The notes under the pieces are model-generated. The model saw nothing but the letters and a program-made list of their open reading frames with translations, was not told where the DNA came from and did not search any database. Both the position numbers and the translations under genes were made by a program. Positions 1-8,167 of a stretch of DNA of 64,000 nt are shown here, in pieces; position 1 is the stretch's first letter; each line of letters starts with the position of its first letter. The DNA comes from UBA3910 sp002391465 (GTDB lineage: Bacteria; Bacillota; Limnochordia; Darwinibacteriales; Darwinibacteriaceae): assembly GCA_030054835.1 (NCBI GenBank), contig JASGVS010000024.1, positions 14,446 to 78,445 on the forward strand, given 5' to 3'.

Positions 1-1
1 G

Positions 2-334
2 GATCATTTGGATTCATTTGTCTTCCAGGGTATCGATGGCATCGCTCAGATCGAGAGGATTATGCAGCGGCTGCGCCGCGAGGGCGAGGCCGTACTGCCG
101 GATGTGATTCAGGCCATTGACTACAAACAGGGGGTCGGGGATTTGCCCCGGTCGGATGTGCTGAAATTCATCCAGCAGGATGGTTCCTGGATTGCCGTAA
201 GGCCTTCGGGGACTGAACCTAAGCTTAAAGTCTATTATTCCATCAGGCAGCCGGATAAGAAATCCGCGCAGGCGAAACTCGATTCAATCAGGGGGATTAT
301 GATCAGCCGGGTAGTGGGGGTGGAACCCCAATAA
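2..334 (+). CDS. Phosphohexomutase (PGM/PMM family), C-terminal part only
   Basis: This is the 3' end of a gene that begins before the window; the frame is open to base 2, and the TTG at 8 is an internal Leu codon, not a start. The 110 residues contain the phosphate-binding motif of domain 4, RPSGTEPKLKVYY, which marks alpha-D-phosphohexomutases (phosphoglucomutase/phosphomannomutase). The family interconverts hexose 1- and 6-phosphates in the cytoplasm. Substrate preference cannot be judged from this part, because the catalytic Ser and metal loop lie upstream. The next gene starts 17 nt after the stop. Confidence 0.85.
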   Translation, partial: DHLDSFVFQGIDGIAQIERIMQRLRREGEAVLPDVIQAIDYKQGVGDLPRSDVLKFIQQDGSWIAVRPSGTEPKLKVYYSIRQPDKKSAQAKLDSIRGIMISRVVGVEPQ

Positions 335-351
335 GGGTGAGGAGGTCAATA

Positions 352-1269
352 ATGGCAGTAATCGAGGTTAAAAACCTGACAAAGCGGTTTGACAGCTTGA
401 CTGCCCTTGATGGGGTCAACCTGGAGGTTGGCCAAGGCGAAGTATACGGATTCATCGGGCCCAACGGCGCCGGCAAAACAACGACAATCAGGATTTTGCT
501 CGGCCTTTTGCGGCCCACCCGGGGCACCGCCGGGATTTTTGGTAAAGATGCCTGGAACGATGCTGTGGAGATCCATAAACGGATAGCCTATATACCCGGC
601 GAGGTCAATCTCTGGCCAAACCTGACCGGAGGCGAAGTGATCGATTTCCTGGCCAGGCTGCGGGGGAAAGACAGGGCGATTGATCAAAGTTACCGCCAAG
701 AACTAATCCAGCGTTTCGATCTCGACCCGTCCAAAAAGTGCGGTACATACTCAAAAGGCAACCGGCAAAAGGTGGCCCTGATCGCTGCCTTTGCCACCGA
801 GGCTGACCTCTATATTATGGACGAGCCTACATCCGGATTGGATCCGCTGATGGAAAGGGTTTTTCAGGAATGCATCCGGGAGATCAAAGCTGCCAAAAAA
901 ACGGTGTTTCTATCCAGCCACATTCTGTCCGAGGTGGAGCAACTCTGTGACCGGGTAAGTATTATCCGCCAGGGGAAGGTTATTGAAACCGGCACCCTGC
1001 ATGAATTGCGGCATTTAACCAGGACAGTTGTGCAGGTGGAAACCAGGCAGCCAGTCCAGGGTTTGGAGGGGGTTGGGGGAGTACACAGCGTGGAGAGTTC
1101 CCAGTCCGGCCCGCCGTTTCAGTACCGGCTCCAGGTGGACACAGGCCAAATCGGTGAAGTGCTGAAACACATCAGCCAATATGATGTGGCAGCTTTGGAA
1201 AGCAGGCCTCCCACCCTGGAGGACTTGTTCATGCACCACTACCATGCGGGGGGGAATGATCGTGCCTAG
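352..1269 (+). CDS. ABC transporter ATP-binding protein (ABC-2 exporter type)
   Basis: ATPase subunit of an exporter, 305 aa. Walker A GPNGAGKT is at about residues 36-43, the signature is the SKGNRQK variant near 134, and Walker B with D-loop is IMDEPTSGLDP. The C-terminal ~80 residues are the accessory domain usual in drug or antibiotic ABC-2 ATPases. I chose the ATG at 352 because GGAGG lies 6 nt upstream; an in-frame GTG at 337 would sit inside the ribosome binding site region. The permease gene starts inside the 3' end of this one, so the two are translationally coupled. The substrate is unknown. Confidence 0.93.
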   Translation: MAVIEVKNLTKRFDSLTALDGVNLEVGQGEVYGFIGPNGAGKTTTIRILLGLLRPTRGTAGIFGKDAWNDAVEIHKRIAYIPGEVNLWPNLTGGEVIDFLARLRGKDRAIDQSYRQELIQRFDLDPSKKCGTYSKGNRQKVALIAAFATEADLYIMDEPTSGLDPLMERVFQECIREIKAAKKTVFLSSHILSEVEQLCDRVSIIRQGKVIETGTLHELRHLTRTVVQVETRQPVQGLEGVGGVHSVESSQSGPPFQYRLQVDTGQIGEVLKHISQYDVAALESRPPTLEDLFMHHYHAGGNDRA

Positions 1270-2884
1270 GCCGGTGCTTCTGAAGACACAGTCGTGGGCG
1301 GGTACCTTCGCCCTGGCCCGTCTGGTTTGGCGGCGGGATCGGGCCCGGATCCCCGTCTGGATTGCCGGGATTGCCTTGACTACCATCCTGGTGGCGCTGG
1401 CTTATCCCGGGCTGTTCCCTACCGAACTGGAACGGATGATCATGAGTGAAACCATGAGCAATCCGGCGTTAATTGCCATGGCCGGCCCAGGGTATGGTTT
1501 GGCGGATTATACAATCGGCCCCATGTTTGCCCATCATATGCTTTTGTTTACTGCAATTGCGGCGGCAATCATGAATATTACAGAAGCCGTTCGCCACACA
1601 AGGCGGGACGAGGAGGGCGGGCGCATTGAGATCATCCGGTCGCTGCCCGTGGGCAAACTGGCCAATGCTGGCGCGGTGTTTCTGGTTTTATCCCTTACCA
1701 ACCTGGCTGTCGGTCTGGTTGTGGGTTTGGGTTTGGCGGCGCTGCGAATCGAATCGATGGGTTTCGCCGGCTCGGTTTTATACGGCGCAGTATTGGCGGC
1801 AACAGGGCTATTCTTTGCTGCGGTTACGGTGTTGTTTGCTCAAGTTACAGAGACAAGCCGGGCAGCATTGGGCTTGAGTTTTGGTTTTCTGGGCATCGCT
1901 TACCTGCTGCGGGCTGTTGGCGATATAAGCAAGGAAGCCCTTTCCCTGGTGTCGCCTTTGGGATTGGTGCTGCGGTGCCAGGTTTATGTTAACGACTATT
2001 GGTGGCCGATCCTTCTGATGCTGGGAGCATCGGTTTTTATAGGGGCCTTGGCGTTTGTGCTTAACTTGATGCGGGATTTGGGGGCAGGTTTGATCGCCGC
2101 CAAACCCGGTCCAGCAAGAGCTGGACGTTTACTGCGGAGCACATGGGGATTAGCCGTCAGGCTGCAAAAACCGATGCTTGCGGGATGGGCTGTGGCGATG
2201 CTGTTTTTGGGCCTGGCCTACGGCTCAGTGTTTGCTGACCTTGACAAGTTCTTTGAATCCAGTGAGATGATCAGAGGCATGCTGCCGGCCATTCCGGGGT
2301 TTTCTTTGACGGATCAGTTCACAGCCCTGCTTCTGCTGATAATGACCATGTTTGCGGCGGTTCCGGCATTGCTAATGACGTTGAAACTGCGGGGTGAAGA
2401 AAAGGCCTCCCGCTTGGAGCATCTGCTTGCCCGGGCAGTCTCCAAAGGCGAACTGCTCCGCGGCTATGTGATCATCAGCCTTCTGGTGGCTGTGCTGATG
2501 CAGGTACTGGCGGCACTGGGTTTATGGATGGCCGCTTCTTCTGTTATGGAATCTCCCTTTGCTTTTTGGCCTTTGTTTAAGGGAGCCGTGTCTTATGTGC
2601 CGGCTATCTGGATTTATGTCGGCATCGCCGCTTTACTGATCGGGTTTTTGCCGCGGTATACCGGGTTGATCTGGGCGTATTTGGGTTATACATTCACAGT
2701 TCTCTACCTTGGGCGGCTGATCAAGGCTCCAGAATGGCTGGTGAAGCTGACACCATTCGGCCATATTCCCAATGTCCCATTGGAAACGATGCCGGCAGGG
2801 CAAGTGTTAGTAATGCTGGCCTTAGCCCTTGTTTTCATTTGGATGGGGGATGATCAGTTCGGCAGGAGGGATTACGAGCGTTAA
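1256..2884 (+). CDS. ABC-2 type permease, polyketide-antibiotic-exporter-like
   Basis: Membrane partner of the preceding ATPase: 542 aa with about twelve hydrophobic segments arranged as two similar halves. This is the layout of permeases annotated as exporters of polyketide antibiotics (COG3559 type). Characteristic features are a conserved ETMSNPALIAMAGPGYG stretch after the first membrane segment and RRDEEGGRIEIIRSLPVG in the first cytoplasmic loop, mirrored by RGEEKASRLEHLLARAVS in the second half. The start is the ATG at 1256, overlapping the ATPase stop by 14 nt and preceded by a G-run. Export of a toxic hydrophobic compound is inferred from the family only. Confidence 0.88.
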   Translation: MIVPRPVLLKTQSWAGTFALARLVWRRDRARIPVWIAGIALTTILVALAYPGLFPTELERMIMSETMSNPALIAMAGPGYGLADYTIGPMFAHHMLLFTAIAAAIMNITEAVRHTRRDEEGGRIEIIRSLPVGKLANAGAVFLVLSLTNLAVGLVVGLGLAALRIESMGFAGSVLYGAVLAATGLFFAAVTVLFAQVTETSRAALGLSFGFLGIAYLLRAVGDISKEALSLVSPLGLVLRCQVYVNDYWWPILLMLGASVFIGALAFVLNLMRDLGAGLIAAKPGPARAGRLLRSTWGLAVRLQKPMLAGWAVAMLFLGLAYGSVFADLDKFFESSEMIRGMLPAIPGFSLTDQFTALLLLIMTMFAAVPALLMTLKLRGEEKASRLEHLLARAVSKGELLRGYVIISLLVAVLMQVLAALGLWMAASSVMESPFAFWPLFKGAVSYVPAIWIYVGIAALLIGFLPRYTGLIWAYLGYTFTVLYLGRLIKAPEWLVKLTPFGHIPNVPLETMPAGQVLVMLALALVFIWMGDDQFGRRDYER

Positions 2885-2990
2885 GCGCCGGCGCGGATTC
2901 AACACTCAAAATGCAGTAGGGATTTTAAAGAATATGCAGAATTAAATAACAGGCTGAATCATACAGCCAAGAATGAGGAGGGGAGAATTA
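2885..2990. other. Short intergenic region
   Basis: AT-rich spacer between the exporter permease and the LamG lipoprotein. It opens with a GC-rich palindromic patch (gcgccggcgc, 2884-2893) but no T-run follows, so it is not a convincing terminator. I see no clear promoter; GAGGAGGGGAG at about 2975-2985 is the ribosome binding site of the next gene. Confidence 0.4.
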
Positions 2991-3734
2991 ATGCGTAGAA
3001 GTCTGTTGTTGACAGTATTGGTGGTATTACTGGTTGTTTTCGCAACAGGTTGCGCTCAAGATGAGGAGGGCGCAGCGGTTGATCAGGGAGCGGGTGGAAA
3101 GGGCTTGGTAGCCCATTTCGCTTTCGAAGGAAACTTGGAGGACTCAACCGCGAACTTCGCTGTCGGTGAATTGATCGGCACTCTAATAGGGGAAAGCGTA
3201 GGCCTGGTGACTGAAACAAGAGGTGAAGAGCATTACTCCGTCAGCTATGGCGAAGGTGTTGAAGGCCAGGCTGTTAAATTCGACGGCAGTCAAGGAGTGC
3301 TGCTGCCGTCTGGTTTGATTGATGGAAATACATATACCATTTCCTTGTGGATTAAACCTGAAGCTCTTACCATGCATACCACAGCCTTCTTTGGAGGGGC
3401 CAACGACAGCAAGTGGATCAGCATTGTGCCGTCCGGTTGGTCAGGGGGCGATACGATGCTCTGGTCCGGCAATGTGGAATGGTATGATGCAATCTGTGGG
3501 GAGGCTATTCCGCTCAACGAATGGACTCATTTGGTCGTTTCCGTGGATGGCGGTTACGTCAGAGTCTTTCTTGACGGCACCGAGAAGTTTGCCGGCTCCA
3601 ACTTCCCGGATGTGTTCAGTGGAGCTGAAAAGACGATATTTGCACTGGCTGTCAACTGGTGGGATACACCGTTTATTGGGATGCTGGATGAACTGAAGAT
3701 TTACAATCAGGCACTGACTCCGAGCCAGATTTAG
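2991..3734 (+). CDS. Lipoprotein with LamG/concanavalin A-like domain
   Basis: Predicted surface lipoprotein of 247 aa. The first 21 residues form a signal peptide ending in the lipobox FATGC, with lipidated Cys at 21, followed by a short acidic linker. Residues ~40-245 read as a LamG-like jelly roll: LVAHFAFEGNLEDSTAN, then YTISLWIKPEAL, WTHLVVSVDGG and the closing GMLDELKIYNQALTPSQI are diagnostic of LamG/laminin-G-type sheets that bind glycans or proteins. The ATG at 2991 follows GAGGAGGGGAG; the in-frame ATG at 2973 lies inside that ribosome binding site. Nothing catalytic is visible and the ligand is unknown. It is transcribed alone and followed by a strong terminator. Confidence 0.85.
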   Translation: MRRSLLLTVLVVLLVVFATGCAQDEEGAAVDQGAGGKGLVAHFAFEGNLEDSTANFAVGELIGTLIGESVGLVTETRGEEHYSVSYGEGVEGQAVKFDGSQGVLLPSGLIDGNTYTISLWIKPEALTMHTTAFFGGANDSKWISIVPSGWSGGDTMLWSGNVEWYDAICGEAIPLNEWTHLVVSVDGGYVRVFLDGTEKFAGSNFPDVFSGAEKTIFALAVNWWDTPFIGMLDELKIYNQALTPSQI

Positions 3735-3760
3735 TAACCGGAAGCAGCAGGAAAACATAA

Positions 3761-3794
3761 AAGAGGCTGCGGTGGATCACAGCAGCCTCTTTTT
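3761..3794 (+). terminator. Rho-independent terminator after the LamG lipoprotein
   Basis: Perfect 10-bp stem AAGAGGCTGC / GCAGCCTCTT (3761-3770 with 3782-3791), 11-nt loop, followed by a T-run. Confidence 0.9.
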
Positions 3795-3821
3795 GGAAAA
3801 TGTCGGAAAGGATAGATTTCG

Positions 3822-4379
3822 ATGGAGTTGATCGCTCAAGGTAAAAGGATCGGCATCAGGAACCTAACGCTTGACGATGTGCCGGTGTTCGCCAGGTGGT
3901 GGAATGACGGTGAATTGATGGCGGCAGTCGGGTTTTCCAAAGGGCTGGGCGTAACAGAGGCAGAATTGGAGCGCCGTTTTGCTGAAGAAGTGAATGATCC
4001 GGATTCGAAGCGGCATGCACGGCTGTATGTGATAGTCGATCTGGAAAACGATTACAAGCCCATAGGCGAGCTGGCTTATGGGCGGCTTGATCTGGAGCAG
4101 GGCACATGCCTGGTGGGGATCAAAATTTGTGAGTTGGATTACCAGGGCAAGGGGTACGGATTTGAATCTCTGAGGGTTTTCATGGATTACCTGTTTGACT
4201 GTTTTCAGCTCAAGAAGATCGAACTAGATACTCTGGCGGACAATCTGCGGGCATACAACCTGTATAAGAAGCTGGGTTTTAAGGAAACCCGGTTCGAGAA
4301 AGATTTCTGGACAGATCCTGACGGCAAGGTTCACGATGTGATTTTCATGGAACGGGAAAACCCATCGTTAGAGAAGTAG
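3822..4379 (+). CDS. GNAT family N-acetyltransferase (RimJ/RimL-like)
   Basis: Cytoplasmic acetyl-CoA-dependent acetyltransferase of 185 aa. It opens like RimL-type enzymes (IGIRNLTLDDVPVFARWWND). The acetyl-CoA pyrophosphate loop is QGKGYG at about 107-112, and the late beta-strand/helix NLRAYNLYKKLGFKE is the standard GNAT motif B. The substrate cannot be read from the sequence; relatives modify ribosomal protein N-termini, aminoglycosides or small amines. The ATG at 3822 has GGAAAGGA upstream. It stands alone between the terminator at 3761-3794 and a 220-bp gap. Confidence 0.9.
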   Translation: MELIAQGKRIGIRNLTLDDVPVFARWWNDGELMAAVGFSKGLGVTEAELERRFAEEVNDPDSKRHARLYVIVDLENDYKPIGELAYGRLDLEQGTCLVGIKICELDYQGKGYGFESLRVFMDYLFDCFQLKKIELDTLADNLRAYNLYKKLGFKETRFEKDFWTDPDGKVHDVIFMERENPSLEK

Positions 4380-4603
4380 CACCAGACGGCAGCGGATCAT
4401 GAACCGGTTAAGCCTCTGCAAAAAATACGCTTCCACTAAATCCCCTAAAGGCAGACTAACCATGCAATACCCTCTCCTGATGATTCTGTTTGATATCAAG
4501 GAATAATCAACCTTGCATAGAAATGAGATATAACAAGGCCATGTGTATCGACAAGCAGGCATGGATCAGCCTGCATGCAAATACCTAAAGGGAGGAATCA
4601 GTA
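4380..4603 (+). other. Intergenic region upstream of the AMMECR1 operon
   Basis: About 220 bp without a supportable gene. It holds a small inverted repeat GCAGGC...GCCTGC near 4556-4574 of unknown role, and a ribosome binding site GGGAGGA just before 4604. I found no convincing -35/-10 pair. Confidence 0.4.
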
Positions 4604-5959
4604 ATGGCACTTGTTGGTGGTTTTATCGTTCCGCACCCCCCATTGATCATACCACAGATTGGCAGGGGCCAGGAACAGAAAATCCAAGCCACCATCGATG
4701 GCTATCATTCAATTGGCAAGGCGGTTGCTGCGCTCAGGCCGGAAACGATTGTGATTTTAACGCCCCATTCGGTAGCATACGCAGATTATATCCACATTTC
4801 CCCCGGTAGGGCGGCGGTAGGGGACTTTGGGATGTTCGGCAGCCCTCAAGTGCAAATCAACGTTGATTACGATCAGGAATTTGCAGATCAGCTGGAACGC
4901 TTAAGTGAACAACAGGGCATTCCGGCAGGCACAGATGGGGAGCGGAATCCAAGGCTTGATCACGGCAGTATGATTCCCCTTTACTTCATCAATCTGTACT
5001 GCAATGATTACAAAGCTGTCAGGATTTCGATTTCAGGATTACCATTATCGGTGCACTACCGGTTTGGAGAGTTGATTGCCCGGGCGGCGGAGGTTGCAGG
5101 CAAACGGATTGTGGTGGTTGCCAGCGGCGATCTGTCCCACAAGCTAAAGGAAGATGGGCCCTACGGGTTTGCAGAAGAAGGGCCTGCTTTTGATCAGAGA
5201 GTAACTGACGTCATGCGCACAGGTAATCTGCATCAGCTTTTGGACTTAAGCGAATCCTTTTGCCAGGCTGCTGCCGAGTGCGGCCTAAGGCCGTTTGTCA
5301 TGCTTGCCGGAGCGTTGGAGGGCAAGGCAATCGATCCAAGGCTCCTCTCTTATGAGGGGCCATTTGGGGTAGGGTACGCTGTTGCTGCTTTTCAGATAAC
5401 CGGCAGCAACACAGGGCAGGAACATGCTCAAAGCGGAGCAAAGTGCGGCGAAGATGAGTATGTGGCGCTGGCTCGAATGGCATTGGAGAATTACGTCAGG
5501 CACCGTCGCATGCTGCCCAAGCCGGATGGGCTGAGCCGTGAGCTTTTGACAAGGCGGGCGGGCGTGTTTGTTTCACTGCATGTCGGCGAACAGCTGCGGG
5601 GATGCATCGGGACCATCGCTCCCACTACCGGGTGTGTGGCTGAAGAGATCATCCGCAATGCAGTCAGTGCCGGCATGGAGGACCCCCGCTTTGCTCCTGT
5701 CAGTGAAGATGAACTGCCCTATTTGGAGTACAAAGTGGATGTTCTTGGCGACCCTGAGCCGGTGGAATCAAAGGAGCAGTTGGATCCCAAGCGGTATGGA
5801 GTGATTGTCAGTGCGGGAAGAAGGCGCGGGTTGCTGCTGCCTGATCTGGATGGTGTTGATACGGCTGAAGAACAGCTGCGAATTGCTTGTTTGAAGGCGG
5901 GGATTGCACCTGATGAGCCATATCAGATTTCCCGCTTTGAGGTGGTGCGCCATACGTGA
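4604..5959 (+). CDS. amrA: LigB-like/AMMECR1 fusion (AmmeMemoRadiSam protein A)
   Basis: A two-domain protein of 451 aa. Residues 1-270 resemble the class III extradiol dioxygenase (LigB)/MEMO fold, with conserved His in VPHPPL, TPHSV, RLDHGSMIPLYF and SGDLSHKL. Residues ~285-450 are an AMMECR1 domain with the hallmark LRGCIGTI and the DPRF segment. AMMECR1, MEMO-like and radical SAM proteins co-occur as the AmmeMemoRadiSam set, whose chemistry is not established as far as I know. The gene overlaps the radical SAM gene by 4 nt, so they are translationally coupled. The ATG follows AAAGGGAGGA. Whether the LigB-like half is a working dioxygenase is not known. Confidence 0.88.
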   Translation: MALVGGFIVPHPPLIIPQIGRGQEQKIQATIDGYHSIGKAVAALRPETIVILTPHSVAYADYIHISPGRAAVGDFGMFGSPQVQINVDYDQEFADQLERLSEQQGIPAGTDGERNPRLDHGSMIPLYFINLYCNDYKAVRISISGLPLSVHYRFGELIARAAEVAGKRIVVVASGDLSHKLKEDGPYGFAEEGPAFDQRVTDVMRTGNLHQLLDLSESFCQAAAECGLRPFVMLAGALEGKAIDPRLLSYEGPFGVGYAVAAFQITGSNTGQEHAQSGAKCGEDEYVALARMALENYVRHRRMLPKPDGLSRELLTRRAGVFVSLHVGEQLRGCIGTIAPTTGCVAEEIIRNAVSAGMEDPRFAPVSEDELPYLEYKVDVLGDPEPVESKEQLDPKRYGVIVSAGRRRGLLLPDLDGVDTAEEQLRIACLKAGIAPDEPYQISRFEVVRHT

Positions 5960-6786
5960 ACAAGGCAGTCTGTGAAATATGCCCGCATCGCTGCCGCCTG
6001 GGGCCAAACCAGGTCGGCCTGTGCCGGGCCCGGGGAAACGTTGGCGGTCTGATCAAAGCCATTAATTACGGCCTGATTACATCTCTGGCCTTGGATCCGA
6101 TTGAGAAGAAGCCGCTGTATCATTTTCACCAGGGAAGCATGATTCTTTCAATCGGCAGTTTTGGCTGTAATTTGCGCTGCCCCTTTTGCCAGAATTGGGA
6201 AATCTCCACAGCCACCAAAAATGGAGTGGGTTGGCGGGAACTCTCACCCAGACAGGTGGTGCGGCTGGCGCTGGAACTTAGAAGCAGGGGCAATGTTGGA
6301 ATTGCCTACACCTATAATGAGCCGTTGGTGGGCTATGAATTTGTCTATGATTGTGCAGAACTGGCCCATGAGTATGGCTTGCACAATGTGCTGGTGAGCA
6401 ACGGCTACTGCTGCCGGGAGCCGCTGGAGAAGCTCCTGCCGCTGATCAATGCTGTCAATTTTGATCTCAAGGCTTTTAACGATCAGTTTTACCGGAAAGT
6501 CGGTGGCGATCTGGAGACGGTGAAGCGGGCTATTACCTTGGCGGCGGAATACTGCCATGTCGAGGTTACGACCTTGGTCATTCCCGGGGAGAATGACACT
6601 GAGGCTGAGATCCAGGCGCTGGCTCGCTGGCTGGCTGGTGTCAGGAGGGACATACCCCTGCATCTGACGCGGTTTTTCCCCCGGTACAAATACCAGGATC
6701 AAACTCCTACAGATGTCAGTGCACTGCACAAACTGGCGGATCTTGCCCGAATGGAACTGGAGTACGTCTATCTGGGCAACTGTTAA
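5956..6786 (+). CDS. amrS: AmmeMemoRadiSam radical SAM protein (PflA-like)
   Basis: Radical SAM protein of 276 aa, truncated relative to typical 330-aa members. The N-terminus carries a Cys-rich stretch (CEICPHRCRLG...GLCRARG), followed by the radical SAM cluster motif CNLRCPFCQN (CxxxCxxC). The later TYNEPLVGYEF and NFDLKAFNDQFYRKVGG blocks are typical of PflA-like activases of the AmmeMemoRadiSam group. It should cleave S-adenosylmethionine using a [4Fe-4S] cluster; the target is unknown. The GTG start overlaps the preceding stop by 4 nt. An alcohol dehydrogenase follows 17 nt later in the same orientation. Confidence 0.92.
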   Translation: MNKAVCEICPHRCRLGPNQVGLCRARGNVGGLIKAINYGLITSLALDPIEKKPLYHFHQGSMILSIGSFGCNLRCPFCQNWEISTATKNGVGWRELSPRQVVRLALELRSRGNVGIAYTYNEPLVGYEFVYDCAELAHEYGLHNVLVSNGYCCREPLEKLLPLINAVNFDLKAFNDQFYRKVGGDLETVKRAITLAAEYCHVEVTTLVIPGENDTEAEIQALARWLAGVRRDIPLHLTRFFPRYKYQDQTPTDVSALHKLADLARMELEYVYLGNC

Positions 6787-6803
6787 ACCAGGAGGAAGAC
6801 AGG

Positions 6804-8078
6804 ATGGATCAAGGATTGGTAACGAAAGCTGAAGAACTGCTTGCCAGTTTTCAGAAAACAGCGTATGTGTTTGGATCAGGTGTGCTGGACAGAGTTGGGC
6901 CAATTGCTGCGGATCTGGGGGAGAATGCCCTGGTTGTGGGGAATACCGCTCATACCCGGAGCGTTCTACAGCGGGTGGTTCAAAGCCTAAAAACCGAGGG
7001 ATTGCTTGTCAATTCTACCTTGGGGGCACAGCCAAATACTCCTGTGGAAGATGTCCACCGGATAGCCGGTGAGATACGGCAGACTAAATCGGATGTGGTG
7101 GTAGCCGTAGGCGGCGGCAGTACCATCGATGCAGTAAAAGCGGCAGTCGCCGCAGCCAGCCTTGGTGGAGGGGTTGAACGCTTTTTTGGCACCGGATTGG
7201 TGAGTGAAGCTCTGGAACGGGAACGCGGCAGCTTAGTTCCGACAATTGCGGTGCAGACTGCTGCCGGTTCCGGGGCTCACCTGACAAAGTACGCCAATGT
7301 GACCGATTTGGCGAAAGGACAAAAGAAGCTGATCGTGGACGAAGCACTGATGCCTGCCCGGGCACTGTTTGATTACGATGTGACAATCTCCGTTGACACT
7401 GACGTCACGTTTGACGGGATTATGGATGGGATGAGCCATCTTGTGGAAGTGTTTTTTGGGATCAAAGCCGCTGATGCAGAACGATATCCGGTGGTTGAGG
7501 AACTGATCAGAACAGGGTTGCCTCTGCTGCTCCAGGGTGCCGAGATTGTGCAGGCAAATCCCGGCAGCCGGGAAGGCCGCAAAGCCATTGGGCTGGCAAC
7601 AGATTTGGGCGCCTTGGCGATTATGATCGGCAGTACCAACGGCCCGCATTTGAACAGCTTTTCGCTGGTGGACATTGCCAGCCACGGCCGGGCCTGCGGC
7701 ATGCTTAACCCATACTATGCGGTTTTATTCGCATCAGCAATTGAGCCTCAACTGGAGGCGCTTGGCAGGATATATGCTGATCATGGGCTGATCAAGCAGG
7801 ATCCGGGGCATCTGTCTGGAAGGGAGTTGGCCTTGGCAGTTGCCAAGGGCATGCAGCAGTTCCTGCTCAAGTTTGGGCTGCCCATTGCCTTAAAAGACCT
7901 GCCCGGCTTTGGCGAGGGGCATCGGGTGCGGATTCTGACAGCAGCAAAAGAACCGCAGCTGCGGATGAAACTGGAAAATATGCCGATCCCGATTTCACCG
8001 CAGCTTGTGGATAGTGCTGTGGGTTCAGTGCTGGATGCTGCCGAGGCAGGTGATCCAAGCTTAGTTGGCAGCCTTTAA
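6804..8078 (+). CDS. Iron-containing alcohol dehydrogenase
   Basis: NAD(P)-dependent, group III (metal-dependent) alcohol dehydrogenase of 424 aa. The nucleotide-binding GGGSTIDAVKAA segment is near residue 107. Candidate metal ligands are the Asp and His of DGIMDGMSHLVE and two later His in GPHLNSF and DIASHGRACGM, matching the D-H-H-H set of the family. Substrate unknown; relatives reduce short-chain aldehydes or butyraldehyde. Strong GGAGG site before the ATG. It lies 17 nt after the radical SAM gene, so it is probably the third gene of that operon. A hairpin at 8082-8110 follows the stop. Confidence 0.9.
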   Translation: MDQGLVTKAEELLASFQKTAYVFGSGVLDRVGPIAADLGENALVVGNTAHTRSVLQRVVQSLKTEGLLVNSTLGAQPNTPVEDVHRIAGEIRQTKSDVVVAVGGGSTIDAVKAAVAAASLGGGVERFFGTGLVSEALERERGSLVPTIAVQTAAGSGAHLTKYANVTDLAKGQKKLIVDEALMPARALFDYDVTISVDTDVTFDGIMDGMSHLVEVFFGIKAADAERYPVVEELIRTGLPLLLQGAEIVQANPGSREGRKAIGLATDLGALAIMIGSTNGPHLNSFSLVDIASHGRACGMLNPYYAVLFASAIEPQLEALGRIYADHGLIKQDPGHLSGRELALAVAKGMQQFLLKFGLPIALKDLPGFGEGHRVRILTAAKEPQLRMKLENMPIPISPQLVDSAVGSVLDAAEAGDPSLVGSL

Positions 8079-8081
8079 GGG

Positions 8082-8119
8082 CCTGCCCGATAGACTTTGG
8101 CCGGGGCAGGTGCTATAAT
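8082..8119 (+). promoter_or_regulatory. Promoter of the MATE gene, overlapped by a hairpin
   Basis: TAGACT (8091-8096), 17 nt, TATAAT (8114-8119). A 7-bp inverted repeat CCTGCCC/GGGCAGG (8082-8088 and 8104-8110) covers the -35 region. It lacks a T-run, so it may be a protein-binding site or a weak terminator of the upstream gene. Confidence 0.6.
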
Positions 8120-8167
8120 ATATTCTAAGGGTTTATAGTTGAATATTTTATAAAGGATATGGATGCG

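Noticed and set aside
2973..2990. Earlier ATG for the LamG lipoprotein
   Set aside because: This ATG is part of the ribosome binding site and would put charged residues before the signal peptide.
4543..4809. Plus-strand 88-codon frame over the start of the AMMECR1 gene
   Set aside because: Out of frame with a clear gene that has its own ribosome binding site.
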